Origin: Deltaproteobacteria bacterium
GTDB taxonomy: Bacteria; Myxococcota_A; UBA9160; PR03
Direction: 5' to 3'
Assembly: GCA_035063765.1 (NCBI GenBank)
Contig: JAPSFT010000014.1
Location: 47,801-111,800 of the forward strand
DNA length: 64,000 nucleotides
The notes below the pieces were generated by a model, which saw only the letters and a list, made by a program, of their open reading frames with translations, had not been told where the DNA came from and did no database searches. The translations under genes and the position numbers were made by a program. Positions 34,097 through 44,575 of the stretch are shown in pieces. Within the stretch, counting starts at the first letter, position 1. Each line of letters begins with the position of its first letter.

Positions 34097-34752
34097 ACGT
34101 CCGCTACCTGGCCGGCCGGGACCCCGCGGAGCTGCTGGACCCCGCGGCCCCCTTCTGGAAGGACTCGCGACCCGAGCCGCTGCGCCTCGTGGGAACGCCG
34201 TCGAGCCTCCAGCCGACCGCCGCGGTACGCGCCGCCTGGCCCGACGCGCGGATCGGCGCGATCGGCGCGGTCACGGTCGACGCCGTGCACGACGGCACGC
34301 AGCTCGCCTTCCGGCTCGAGTGGGAGGACCCGAGCGAGGATCGTGCGATCGGCGACACCACGGTGTTCCCCGACGCCGCCGCCGTCCTGCTGCCGTCCGT
34401 GCCCGGCGCGCCGGTGATCACGATGGGCGCGCCGGGCGTCGCGGTGAACGCCTGGTACTGGCGCGCCGACGAGGAGCGCGCGGGCCGGCAGGTGGTCGCC
34501 GAGGGCCTCGGCACCACGCGCACCGTGGACCACGAGCTCGTGCGCACCCACGCCACCTGGAAGGAGGGGCGCTGGCAGGTGGTGATCGCGCGCGCGCTGC
34601 GCGTCGACTCGAAGGAGCCGGTGGCGCAGCTCCGCGCGGGCGAGAGCACCGGTTACGCCGTGGCGGTCTGGGAGGGGAGCCGCGGCGAGCGCGCCGGGAT
34701 CAAGTCGTACTCGGGCAACTGGCGCGAGCTCGTCCTCGCGCCGGTCGCGTAG
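34093..34752 (+). CDS. Type II DMSO-reductase-family gamma subunit (ethylbenzene dehydrogenase-type heme b), set 1
   Basis: A 219-residue beta-rich protein of the ethylbenzene dehydrogenase heme-binding family. Likely axial heme-b ligands are Met111 (PVITMGAPGVAVNAWYWRAD) and Lys204 (GIKSYSGNWRELVL), the Met/Lys pair known from EbdC. It has no signal peptide, unlike the set 2 gamma at 49207, so it is either cytoplasmic or carried out by a partner. The GTG overlaps the mobB stop (GTGA) with GGAGG at 34081-34085. The gene order gamma-beta-alpha-chaperone differs from set 2. Confidence 0.8.
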   Translation: MNVRYLAGRDPAELLDPAAPFWKDSRPEPLRLVGTPSSLQPTAAVRAAWPDARIGAIGAVTVDAVHDGTQLAFRLEWEDPSEDRAIGDTTVFPDAAAVLLPSVPGAPVITMGAPGVAVNAWYWRADEERAGRQVVAEGLGTTRTVDHELVRTHATWKEGRWQVVIARALRVDSKEPVAQLRAGESTGYAVAVWEGSRGERAGIKSYSGNWRELVLAPVA

Positions 34753-34765
34753 CGGGACGGTCGCG

Positions 34766-35793
<1,028 letters not shown>

Positions 35794-35797
<4 letters not shown>

Positions 35798-38652
35798 AGC
35801 TCGACCGGCGCGCCTTCCTGCTGGGCGGCGCTGCCGGCCTCGCCGGCCTCGCCGGGCTGCGGCTCGGCCTCGGGCGCCTGCGGCCGGCGGAGGCGCCCGT
35901 GACCGCCGCGCTGGAGGCGATCCGCTACGGGGACTTCCGCGACGTCTACCTGGAGCGCTGGAAGTGGGACAAGGTGGTGCGCTCCAGCCACTGGGTGAAC
36001 TGCTGGTACCAGGCGCACTGCGCCTGGAACGTGTACGTGAAGGACGGGGTGGTCTGGCGCGAGGAGCAGGCCGCCGACTACCCGCAGATCCGGCCCGACG
36101 TCCCCGACTTCAACCCGCGCGGCTGCCAGAAGGGCGCCTGCTTCAGCGAGCGCATGTACGACCCGGCGCGGGTCCGCTACCCGCTCAAGCGCGTCGGCCC
36201 GCGCGGCGCCGCGCGCTGGCGTCGCGTCTCCTGGGACGAAGCGCTGCGCGAGATCGCCGACTCGATGATCGACACGATCGTCGAGGAGGGCAGCGACCGC
36301 GTGATCTGGGACCTCGGGCCCGGCGTCACGCTCGGCACCCAGATGGCGGGACAGGCGCGGCTGCGCGTCCTGCTCGACTCGACCAGCCTCGACATGAACA
36401 CCGAGATCGGCGACGGCCACCGCGGCACCGCCGAGACCTTCGGCAAGATCGTCTTCGAGCGCTCCGCCGACGACTACTTCTTCTCCGACCTGATCCTGTG
36501 CTGGGGCGCGAACCCCGCCTACACGCAGATCCCGAACGCCCACTTCCTGACCGAGGCGCGTTACCACGGAGCGCGCCTGTTCTGCATCTCGCCGGACTAC
36601 AGCGCCTCGGCCATGCACGCGGACCGCTACATCCCCGTGAAGCCGGGCGGGGACGCGGCGCTGGCACTCGGCGTGGCCCACGTGCTGCTGGCCGAGGACC
36701 GCGTCGACCGCGCCTTCGTGACCGAGCAGACGGACCTTCCCTTCCTGGTGCGCGAGGACACCCGGCGCTTCCTGCGCGGGTCCGACCTGCGGAGCGGAGG
36801 CGACGAGGACGAGCTCTACGTCCACGACGAGCGCCAGGGCATCGTCCCCGCCGAACGCAAGACGCTCGCGCTCGGCGAGCGGCGCCCGCAGCTCGAGGGC
36901 CGCTTCGAGGCGGTGCTCGCCGACGGCAGCCGGGTGGGCGTCGCGACCGTGTTCACGCTCCTGCGCGAGCACCTCGCCGCCTACACCCCGGAGCGGGCCG
37001 CCGAGATGGCGGGCACGCCCGCTGCGCAGATCCGGGACCTCGCCCGCGCGCTCGCCGACGCCCGGGCGGCGTCGATGGTCACGACCAGCAACTTCGCCAA
37101 GTACTACCACGGGAACCTGGTCGAGCGCGCGCAGGCGCTGGTCTTCGCCCTGACCGGGCACTTCGGCAAGAAGGGCAGCGGCTACGTCGGCTTCCCGTTC
37201 CTGGTGCACGACGGCCTCGAGCGCTTCCTCTTCTCGATGTTCGACCTGCCGACGCAGGCGCGGATCGTGGCCGGCGTGAAGATCGACGAGGCGCGTCTGC
37301 GCCTCGCCGGCTTCACGGACGAGATGGTCGTCTACGAGCGCAGCCGCAAGAGCTTCGAGAGCGGGCAGGAGGTGAGCGGCGCCCTCTTCTGGTACGTGCA
37401 CGGCGGCCTGCTCGAGGCCAGCGAGCAGCTCCAGGACTGGGATCCCTACCTGAAGCGGCCGATCCGCGAGGTGCTCGACGAGTCGCTGGCCCGGGGCTGG
37501 CAGCACGTCTGGCCGCGCCCCGGCAACCCGCCGCGCGTGCTCTTCTCGCTGGTCAGCAACCCGCTGCGCCGGATCCGCGCCTACCCGCTCCTGCTCGAGC
37601 ACCTGTGGCCGAAGCTCCGCACGGTGGTGACGATCGACTGGCGCATGACCTCGACGGCCCTGTGGGCGGACTTCGTCCTGCCGGCGGCCGCCTGGTACGA
37701 GCGGACCGAGCACAAGTGGGTGACGCCGCTCACCCCCTTCCTCCACGCCGGCGAGAAGGTCACCAGCTTCTACGAGGCGCGCTCGGACTGGGAGATCATG
37801 GCGCTGCTCGCGAAGGCGGTGGACGATCGCGCTCGCGAGCGCGGCATCCGGAGCTTCCGCGACCGCGCCGGGCGCGAGCGCTCCTTCGAGGGCCTCTACG
37901 AGCGCTTCAGCTCGAACGGCCGCTACGGCCCCGAGGACGACGAGCGCGTCGCGCAGGACCTCGTCGAGGGCGCGAGCAACCTCGAGGGGGTGGAGTGGGA
38001 GGCGCTCAAGCAGAAGGGCTGGGCGCGCTTCACCGGGGTCGGGAGCAGCATCGTGTCGATCGGCAACGCGACGACCGTGAAGCCCGACGACACGGTGACG
38101 CCGCTCACCGATCACGTCTTCGACAAGAAGCCCTACCCGACGCTCTCACGCCGGATCCAGTTTTACCTCGACCAGGAGCTCTACCTCGAGATGGGCGAGA
38201 CGCTCCCGGTCCACAAGGACCCGCCGGCCGCCGGCGGCCGCCATCCGCTGCAGCTCACCGGCGGCCACACGCGCTGGAGCATCCACGCCGCCTGGCGCGA
38301 CGACCGCCTGATGCTCCAGCAGCAGCGCGGCGAGCCGGTGGCCTACATGAGCGTGGCCGACGCCGAGGCGCGCGGGATCCGCGACGGGCAGCACGTGCGC
38401 TGCTTCAACGACATCGACGGCTTCGAGATCATGGTCAAGATCTCCCCCGCGGTGCGCCCGGGGCAGTTCATCGTCTACCACGCCTGGGAGAACTTCCAGT
38501 TCCGGGGCCAGCGCGGCTTCCAGAACCTGATTCCCTCGCCGCTCAACCCGGTCGAGCTGGCGGGTGGCCAGTTCCACCTGCGGCCGATGACGATCTGCCT
38601 CCAGCCGAGCCACACGGACCGCGACACGCGGGTGGAGGTGGTTCCGCTGTGA
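35794..38652 (+). CDS. Type II DMSO-reductase-family molybdoenzyme alpha subunit, set 1
   Basis: A 952-residue catalytic subunit. The N-terminus KLDRRAFLLGGAAGLAGLAG is a Tat signal, so the enzyme works in the periplasm. The cluster near the cofactor is coordinated by His66, Cys70, Cys76 and Cys111; the His first ligand marks the type II group (NarG, EbdA, DdhA), but the Cys-Cys gap is five instead of three. Asp207 (TEIGDGHRGTAETFG) aligns with the Asp that binds molybdenum. C-terminal molybdopterin-binding motifs include PLQLTGGHTRWSIHAAWRD. Reductases and hydroxylases share this fold; a hydroxylase is suggested by the CoA genes downstream. Confidence 0.9.
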
Positions 38653-38669
38653 GGAGGGCAGGAGACGCC

Positions 38670-39380
38670 GTGCTCGGGACGCTCGACACCGGGGAGCAGC
38701 GGCTTGCCGCGGCCCGCAGCCGCGCCTACCGGGTCTTCTGCGCCGCCTTCACCTATCCCGACGACTGGTTCCGGCAGGTGATCCGCGACGGCGACCTCGC
38801 CGAGGCGCTGCGCGAGGCGCTCGGCGCCGTCGATCCGGCGCTCGCCGGGGCGGGGGACTGGCCGGCGCTCGCGGACGGGGGCCACGACGACGACTTGGCC
38901 GTCGAGTACACGCGCCTGTTCGACGTCGGGATGTCGGGGCCGCCCTGTCCGCTCCACGGCGGGCTCTACGGGGGCGTGCGCATGACGGTGATGGAGGAGG
39001 CCGTCCGCTTCTACAACCACTTCGGGCTCCGGCTCGACGAGGACGAGCGGGAGCTGCCCGATCACCTCCAGACGGAGCTCGAGTTCCTGCACTTCCTCTC
39101 GTTCCGCGAAGCGGAGCTGCTCGTCGCGGGCCAGGATCCCGGCGCCTTCCGCCGCGCGCAGCGTGACTTCGTCGCCCGTCATCCGGGGCGCTGGGTGCCG
39201 CGCCTGCAGGCGCTCCTGGCGGAGCAGGAGCCGCCGCGCTTCTTCCGCGCGCTCGTGGCGCTGCTCGCCGCGTTCCTCGCCCACGAGCAGCGCCATCTGC
39301 TCGCGGTGGCCGGCCCGGCGCCCGCCGCGGCCACGGGCCGCACGCGGCCCGCGGGACCGCAGGCGACGGCGGTGTCCTGA
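38670..39380 (+). CDS. TorD/DmsD-type assembly chaperone, set 1
   Basis: A 236-residue all-helical cytoplasmic chaperone that should bind the Tat signal and insert cofactor into the alpha subunit. The family motif is VEYTRLFDVGMSGPPCPLHG (E-Y-x-R-L-F), followed by ELEFLHFLSFREAELLV. The GTG at 38670 is chosen for its AGGAG site at 38659-38663; an in-frame GTG at 38649 overlaps the alpha stop. The C-terminal 20 residues are Ala/Pro-rich and probably disordered. It closes the mobB-gamma-beta-alpha operon. Confidence 0.85.
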   Translation: MLGTLDTGEQRLAAARSRAYRVFCAAFTYPDDWFRQVIRDGDLAEALREALGAVDPALAGAGDWPALADGGHDDDLAVEYTRLFDVGMSGPPCPLHGGLYGGVRMTVMEEAVRFYNHFGLRLDEDERELPDHLQTELEFLHFLSFREAELLVAGQDPGAFRRAQRDFVARHPGRWVPRLQALLAEQEPPRFFRALVALLAAFLAHEQRHLLAVAGPAPAAATGRTRPAGPQATAVS

Positions 39381-39414
39381 GCGAGCGACGCCCGCGCTGG
39401 CTTCGCGTCGCTCC

Positions 39415-39430
39415 TATGACCGACGTCATA
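39415..39430. promoter_or_regulatory. FNR-architecture operator, site E
   Basis: TATGAC-CGAC-GTCATA has perfect 6-base arms. It lies 65 bases upstream of the acyl-CoA dehydrogenase and is the best candidate start point for a second operon running through the nitroreductase, thiolase, acyl-CoA synthetase and perhaps the set 2 molybdoenzyme. Confidence 0.65.
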
Positions 39431-39494
39431 CGAGACCCGCCCCCGGGTCCGTAGCTTCCCGTCGATCGCGATCCCGATCCGGGAGGACTCCGCG

Positions 39495-40700
39495 ATGACC
39501 CTGCCCGACATCGAAGTAGGACTCGGCGAGCTCGAGCGCGAGATCCGCGACACGGTCCACAAGTTCGCGGAGGACGTCCTGCGGCCGGCGGGCCGGCAGC
39601 TCGATCGGCTCCCGGACCCCGCGGCGGTCGTCGCGCCCGACTCGCTCCTCTGGTCGGTCTTCGAGCGCCATCGCGCGCTGGGCCTCGACGATCTCGAGGA
39701 GGGCGGCGCCGGCCTCGACCCCGTGGCGCAGGCGCGCCTGCGCTGCCTCGTCCACGAGGAGCTCGGCTGGGGCGACGCGGGGCTCGCGATCAGCCTCGGG
39801 GTGGCGGGCTTCGCGCGCATGTTTGCGCGCATGTCGGGCCGCCCGGCCCTGATCGAGCGCTTCGCGAGCCCGCGCCACCACGACATCGCGTGCTGGGCCA
39901 TCACCGAGCCGGACCACGGCAGCGACACGCTGGCCGTGACCGAGCGCGCGTTCTCGGACGCTCGTCTGCGGGCCAACTGCGTCGCCCACCGCGAAGGCGA
40001 GGAGTGGGTGATCCGCGGCCAGAAGGCGGCCTGGGTCTCGAACGGCACGATCGCGACGGTGGCAGCGCTCTTCTGCACGATCGATCCCGACGAAGGCTTC
40101 AAGGGCGGGGGCGTGTGCCTGGTGCCGCTCGACCTGCCGGGGGTCTCGCGCGGCAAACCGCTCGACAAGCTCGGCCAGCGCGCCCTCAACCAGGGCGAGA
40201 TCTTCTTCGACGACGTGCGCATCCCGGCCGACTACATGGTGGTCGGCAAGGAGGCCTACTCGACGATCGTGGAGATGGTGCTGACGATGGCCAACGCGTC
40301 GATGGGCGCGATCTTCGTCGGGACCGCGCGGGCGGCGCTCGAGCTGGCCCTCGACTACGCGCGCGAGCGGGTGCAGGGGGGAGTGCCGATCTTCGCGCAC
40401 CAGGGGGTCAGGGCGCGGCTGTTCCGGATGTTCACCGAGGTCGAGGCAGCCCGCTCGCTCGCGCGCCGGGTGTTCGTCCACAACACCACCCAGCCGCCGC
40501 TCCTCCAGTACTCGATCGCGTCCAAGGTCTTCTGCACGAACACGGCCTTCGAGGTGGCCAGCGCGGCGCTCCAGGTCTTCGGGGGCAACGGCCTCACCCG
40601 CGAGTACCCGATCGAGAAGATCCTGCGCGACGCCCGCGCCTCGATGATCGAGGACGGCTGCAACGAGGTCCTGTCGCTGGTGGGCGCGGCGAAGCTCTGA
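39495..40700 (+). CDS. Acyl-CoA dehydrogenase
   Basis: A 401-residue FAD enzyme that forms a 2,3-double bond in acyl-CoA. The FAD/substrate segment is CWAITEPDHGSDTLAV, the middle domain has GQKAAWVSNGTIATVAALFC, and the C-terminal part has QVFGGNGLTREYPIEKILRD. At the usual catalytic Glu position (EGT motif) it reads MIEDGCNEV, so Asp387 takes the place of Glu. Such a change alters the reaction in some ring- or branched-chain enzymes. GGGAGGA precedes the ATG. Site E is upstream, and the nitroreductase gene follows 17 bases later. Confidence 0.92.
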   Translation: MTLPDIEVGLGELEREIRDTVHKFAEDVLRPAGRQLDRLPDPAAVVAPDSLLWSVFERHRALGLDDLEEGGAGLDPVAQARLRCLVHEELGWGDAGLAISLGVAGFARMFARMSGRPALIERFASPRHHDIACWAITEPDHGSDTLAVTERAFSDARLRANCVAHREGEEWVIRGQKAAWVSNGTIATVAALFCTIDPDEGFKGGGVCLVPLDLPGVSRGKPLDKLGQRALNQGEIFFDDVRIPADYMVVGKEAYSTIVEMVLTMANASMGAIFVGTARAALELALDYARERVQGGVPIFAHQGVRARLFRMFTEVEAARSLARRVFVHNTTQPPLLQYSIASKVFCTNTAFEVASAALQVFGGNGLTREYPIEKILRDARASMIEDGCNEVLSLVGAAKL

Positions 40701-40717
40701 CGCGCCGGGGAGGAGCC

Positions 40718-41506
40718 GTGGAACTACGTGAGGTGATCGGCCGGCGCCGCTCGATCCGCTTCCTGCTGCCCCACAAGCCGGTCGAGCCCGCCAAGATACA
40801 GCGCATGCTGGAGGCGGCGCGGATCGCCTCGCACTGGGGCAACGTGCAGAGCCTGCGCGCGGTGGTGGTGCGCAAGGACAGCGCGCCGCCGGAGGTGATC
40901 GAGGCGATCACGGCGCCGATCGCCGGCTTCCAGATCCGCCTCGCCCCGGTGGTGATCGTCTGGTACCTCGACACCAGCGCGGTCGACGCGCAGTCGCAGC
41001 GGCTGCGCGAGCTCTTGGCCGCCGGGGCGCTCGGCCTGGGCGCGGGCAAGCAGGAAGCGCTCGAGACGAAGCTGATCCCGATCTTCGACCAGCTCCGCGA
41101 CGGCCTGAAGCAGCCGGGCCTCTCCGAGATCGACTGCGGGCAGGGCATCGCGCAGGCGACCCTGATGGCCTTCGAGCAGGGGCTCGGCACCTGCTGCCTG
41201 GGCACGCCCAACACCGACAAGATCCGCGAGCGGCTCGGGCTCCCCGCGCACTGCCGGGTGCTCCTGCTGCAGACGGTCGGCTATCCGGCGGAGAGCCCCG
41301 AAGCCGGCGGCCAGCGCCCGCGCCAGCCCTTCGAGGAGCTCTTCCACCTGAACGGCTTCGGCAAGCCCTTCCCGCGCGATCCCGAGGTCGTGGCGGGCCT
41401 CGAGCGCGACGGCCTGCTGCAGGACCCGGCGCCGCTGCCGTGGCGCGAGGCGGAGCTCGAGTACCTGAAGCACGCGCTCGGGATCAAGGGCCACGGTCTG
41501 CTGTGA
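40718..41506 (+). CDS. Nitroreductase family flavoprotein
   Basis: A 262-residue FMN protein of the nitroreductase superfamily. The FMN-binding start is VIGRRRSIRFLLPHKPVEP, the dimer helix has LEAARIASHWGNVQSLRAVV, and a C-terminal segment LMAFEQGLGTCCLGTP matches the conserved phosphate-binding region. The last 60 residues extend beyond a normal family member. In CoA-degradation operons such proteins may act as enoate or quinone reductases rather than on nitro groups. GTG start with GGGGAGG at 40707-40713. It lies between the dehydrogenase and the thiolase in one transcript. Confidence 0.82.
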   Translation: MELREVIGRRRSIRFLLPHKPVEPAKIQRMLEAARIASHWGNVQSLRAVVVRKDSAPPEVIEAITAPIAGFQIRLAPVVIVWYLDTSAVDAQSQRLRELLAAGALGLGAGKQEALETKLIPIFDQLRDGLKQPGLSEIDCGQGIAQATLMAFEQGLGTCCLGTPNTDKIRERLGLPAHCRVLLLQTVGYPAESPEAGGQRPRQPFEELFHLNGFGKPFPRDPEVVAGLERDGLLQDPAPLPWREAELEYLKHALGIKGHGLL

Positions 41507-41540
41507 GCGCCCGCGTCCAGCGCGACGGAAGGAGCAGGGC

Positions 41541-42773
41541 ATGAAGGTCGATGCCTGTCTGGCCGGCCTCGGCATGACGCGGTTCGGCAAGCACCTGGAG
41601 ACGGGGCTCAAGGCGCTCGGGGCCGAGGCGGTGCGCGAGGCCCTCGCGGACGCGGGGATCGCCCCCGGGCAGCTCCAGGCGGCGTTCGTGGGCAACGCCG
41701 CGGCGGGCCTGATCACGGGCCAGGAGAGCATCCGCGGCCAGGTCATCCTGCGCGGGATGGGGCTCGGGCGGCTTCCGGTCGTGAACGTGGAGAACGCCTG
41801 CGCGAGCGGCTCGACGGCCCTCCACCAGGCCTGCGTCATGGTCTCGGCCGGCGTCTACGACGTGGTCCTCGCGCTCGGGGTCGAGAAGCTCTACCACCCC
41901 GACAAGAAGCGCAGCTTCTCGGCCTTCAGCGGCGCGGTCGACGTCGAGGCGCTCGCCGCGATCCTCGCGGGCCTGCAGAAGAGCGCGCAGCAGGGGGGGG
42001 CCTCCGAGGCCGCCTCCGGCGCCGGCGAGAAGCGCTCGATGTTCATGGACATCTACGCGCTCGCCGCGCGGGCCCACATGGCCCGCTACGGCACGACGAA
42101 GGAGCAGTTCGCGGCGGTGGCCGCGAAGAACTCGCATCACGGGAGCCTGAATCCGCGCGCGCAGTTCCGCGACGAGCTGAGCGTCGCCGACGTGCTGGCC
42201 GCGCCGGTGGTGGCCGAGCCGCTCACGCGCCCGATGTGCTCGCCGATCGGCGACGGGGCGGCGGCGGTGGTGGTGGTGAGCCCGCGCCGGGCGCGCGCGC
42301 TGGGCATCCGCAAGCCGGTGCGGGTGGCCGCCACGGTCCTGTGTTCCGGATGGGACCACGGCGGCGACGAGCCCGGCACCGTCGAGGTGTGCGCCGCCGA
42401 GGCCTACGAGCAGGCGGGCGTGGGCCCGCAGGACCTCCACGTCGTCGAGGTGCACGACGCGAGCGCGCCCGCCGAGATCCTCGCCTACGAGTCGCTCGGG
42501 CTGTGTCCGGCCGGAGAGGGCGGGAAGCTCGTGGAGTCCGGCGCCACCCGGCTCGGCGGGCGCGTCCCGGTCAACCCCTCCGGCGGGCTCCTGCGCAAGG
42601 GGCATCCGGTGGGCGCGAGCGGCGTGGCGCAGATCGTCGAGCTGGCCGAGCAGCTCCAGGGCCGCTCGGGCGCGCGCCAGGTCGAGGGTGCCCGGGTGGC
42701 GCTCGCGCAGAACGGCGGCGGCAACATCGGCACCGACGCCGCTGCCATGTGCGTCACCGTCCTCACCAGCTAG
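41541..42773 (+). CDS. Thiolase family protein, SCP-x type
   Basis: A 410-residue thiolase. The acyl-binding Cys is in VNVENACASGSTALHQA; the C-terminal His is in GGLLRKGHPVGASGVAQIVE and the last active-site region is ALAQNGGGNIGTDAAAM, with Gly at the place of the second Cys of classical thiolases. This matches the SCP-x/sterol-carrier branch, which cleaves branched or steroid side-chain 3-ketoacyl-CoAs; some relatives are non-decarboxylating synthases. No DUF35 partner gene is next to it. GGAGC-type site before the ATG. It sits between the nitroreductase and acyl-CoA synthetase. Confidence 0.9.
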   Translation: MKVDACLAGLGMTRFGKHLETGLKALGAEAVREALADAGIAPGQLQAAFVGNAAAGLITGQESIRGQVILRGMGLGRLPVVNVENACASGSTALHQACVMVSAGVYDVVLALGVEKLYHPDKKRSFSAFSGAVDVEALAAILAGLQKSAQQGGASEAASGAGEKRSMFMDIYALAARAHMARYGTTKEQFAAVAAKNSHHGSLNPRAQFRDELSVADVLAAPVVAEPLTRPMCSPIGDGAAAVVVVSPRRARALGIRKPVRVAATVLCSGWDHGGDEPGTVEVCAAEAYEQAGVGPQDLHVVEVHDASAPAEILAYESLGLCPAGEGGKLVESGATRLGGRVPVNPSGGLLRKGHPVGASGVAQIVELAEQLQGRSGARQVEGARVALAQNGGGNIGTDAAAMCVTVLTS

Positions 42774-42781
42774 GAGGCGCC

Positions 42782-44401
42782 GTGCCTGCGCTCGGCGAGG
42801 CGATCCTGGGGGACCTGGTCCGGCTGCGCGCCGAGGCGAAGCCGGAGCTGGACGTGCTCACCTTCGAGCACCTGAGCCTCGACGGCGAGGCCACGCCCGA
42901 CGAGGTGCGCAGCTACGCGCAGCTCGCCGAGAACGGCAACCGCATCGCCGCCGAGCTCCTGCGCCGCGGGATGCGGCGCGGCGACCGCTTCGGCCTGATG
43001 ATGCGCAACCACCCGGCCTTCGTGGAGACGATGGTCGCCGCCTCGCTGACCGGGGCGATCTTCGTGCCGATCGACCCGCGCACGCGCGGCGAGAAGCTCG
43101 CCTATTTCCTGCGCGCCGCAGGCTGCCGCGGGATCGTGTGCGCGGACTACTGCCTCCCGGCGGTCGACGCGGTGCGCGCGCGCGCCGGGGCGCTCGAGTG
43201 GCTGCTCGTGCTCGAGACCGGTGAGGACGTGGGGGCGCCGGCACCGGGTGACGTCGCAGGTGCCGAGCCGCTTGCCGCCTGCCTCGCGCACGCGGTCCCG
43301 GCCGTCGACTTCGGGCTCGAGAAGCCCGAGGATCCGCTCCAGATCATCTTCACCTCGGGCACGACCGGCGATCCCAAGGGCGTCGTCTTCCCCAACGCAA
43401 GGTTCGGGGCCTTCGGCCTGCTCGGGCACCTGGTCGGCTATCGCCCGGACGAGCGTCCCTACACGGGGCTCTCGCTGACCCACGGCAACGCCCAGGCGGT
43501 GACGCTCGGGCCCTCGCTGGCCATGGGCCTGCGCGCCGTCTTCAGCCGGCGCTTTACGAAGTCGCGCCTGTGGGACGTGTGCCGCCGGCACGGCTGCACG
43601 ACCTTCTCGCTGCTCGGCGGGATGGCGACGGCCATCTACAGCGAGCCGCCGCGGCCGGACGACGCGCGCAACCCGGTGCGCTTCGTGATCAGCGCCGGCA
43701 TGCCGGCCGCGCTGTGGGCGGACTTCGAGAGGCGCTTCGGCGTGCGGATCTTCGAGTGGTACGGCGCCGTCGAAGGCGGCCTCGCCTTCCATCCGATCGG
43801 GGCGGGCCCGATCGGCTCCTTCGGCAAGCCCGCGCCGGGCCTCGCGATGAAGATCCTGGACGAGCAGGACCGGGAGTGCGCGCCCGGCGAGATCGGCGAG
43901 ATCTGCTCGCGCCCCGCGAGCGGCGAGGCGGCGGCGGTGGAGTACCACGGGAACGCGGCGGCCTCCGCGGCGAAGACGCGCGGGGGCTGGCTGCGCAGCG
44001 GCGACATGGGCTGGCGCGACGAGCAGGGCTGGCTGTTCTTCTCGCACCGCAAGGGCGGCGGCATCCGTCACAACGGCGACTTCGTCCATCCGGGCTTCGT
44101 CGAGAAGGTGATCGCGGAGCTGCCCTGCGTGGACGACGTCTTCGTCTACGGCGTGCCGGCCGCGTCGGGGGCGCCCGGCGAGAAGGACGTGGTGGCCGCA
44201 GTGGTGGCCACCCCGGGTGTGCCGTTCTCCGCAGCGGCGATCTTCACGGCGTGTCGCGAGCAGCTCGAGTCCAACTTCGTTCCCGCCTTCGTCCAGGTCG
44301 TGGACGAGATCCCGAAGACCGCCTCCGAGAAGCCCCAGGAGCGGTTCCTGCTCGATGGCTTCGCGCCCGACGCCCCGGGCGTCTTCGTCGAGGCGCGTTG
44401 A
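42782..44401 (+). CDS. Acyl-CoA synthetase, AMP-forming (CaiC/FadD-like)
   Basis: A 539-residue ligase that activates a carboxylic acid with ATP and CoA. The P-loop is IIFTSGTTGDPKGVVFPN, the second motif is FEWYGAVEGGLAFHP, the hinge region is GGWLRSGDMGWRDEQGWLFF then SHRKGGGIRHNGDFVHPGFV, and the C-terminal Lys motif is EIPKTASEKPQERFL. It is closest in layout to carnitine-CoA ligase-like enzymes. GTG start with TAGGAGG just before it. It is the last of four CoA-degradation genes. The product of the molybdoenzymes, once oxidised to an acid, could enter here. Confidence 0.9.
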   Translation: MPALGEAILGDLVRLRAEAKPELDVLTFEHLSLDGEATPDEVRSYAQLAENGNRIAAELLRRGMRRGDRFGLMMRNHPAFVETMVAASLTGAIFVPIDPRTRGEKLAYFLRAAGCRGIVCADYCLPAVDAVRARAGALEWLLVLETGEDVGAPAPGDVAGAEPLAACLAHAVPAVDFGLEKPEDPLQIIFTSGTTGDPKGVVFPNARFGAFGLLGHLVGYRPDERPYTGLSLTHGNAQAVTLGPSLAMGLRAVFSRRFTKSRLWDVCRRHGCTTFSLLGGMATAIYSEPPRPDDARNPVRFVISAGMPAALWADFERRFGVRIFEWYGAVEGGLAFHPIGAGPIGSFGKPAPGLAMKILDEQDRECAPGEIGEICSRPASGEAAAVEYHGNAAASAAKTRGGWLRSGDMGWRDEQGWLFFSHRKGGGIRHNGDFVHPGFVEKVIAELPCVDDVFVYGVPAASGAPGEKDVVAAVVATPGVPFSAAAIFTACREQLESNFVPAFVQVVDEIPKTASEKPQERFLLDGFAPDAPGVFVEAR

Positions 44402-44575
44402 TGCGACGATTGCGCCACGGCCCAGCCTTCTTGGCGGTTCCACGGGCGTGACACCTGGGCGCAGGTCGCCGCAGGGGATGTGGCAGGACGCACCACGGGC
44501 GGTGGGCGCGCACGCGCCGGGTGCAAGGAAGCGCCGGCACGCGGGTTGCTTGGTCGCTACAGCGGGGGGTCGGAC

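Noticed and set aside
44402..44575. A separate promoter/operator for the set 2 molybdoenzyme
   Set aside because: No ATGAY-N4-RTCAT site or other palindrome was found in the 174-base gap, so no regulatory feature is claimed.
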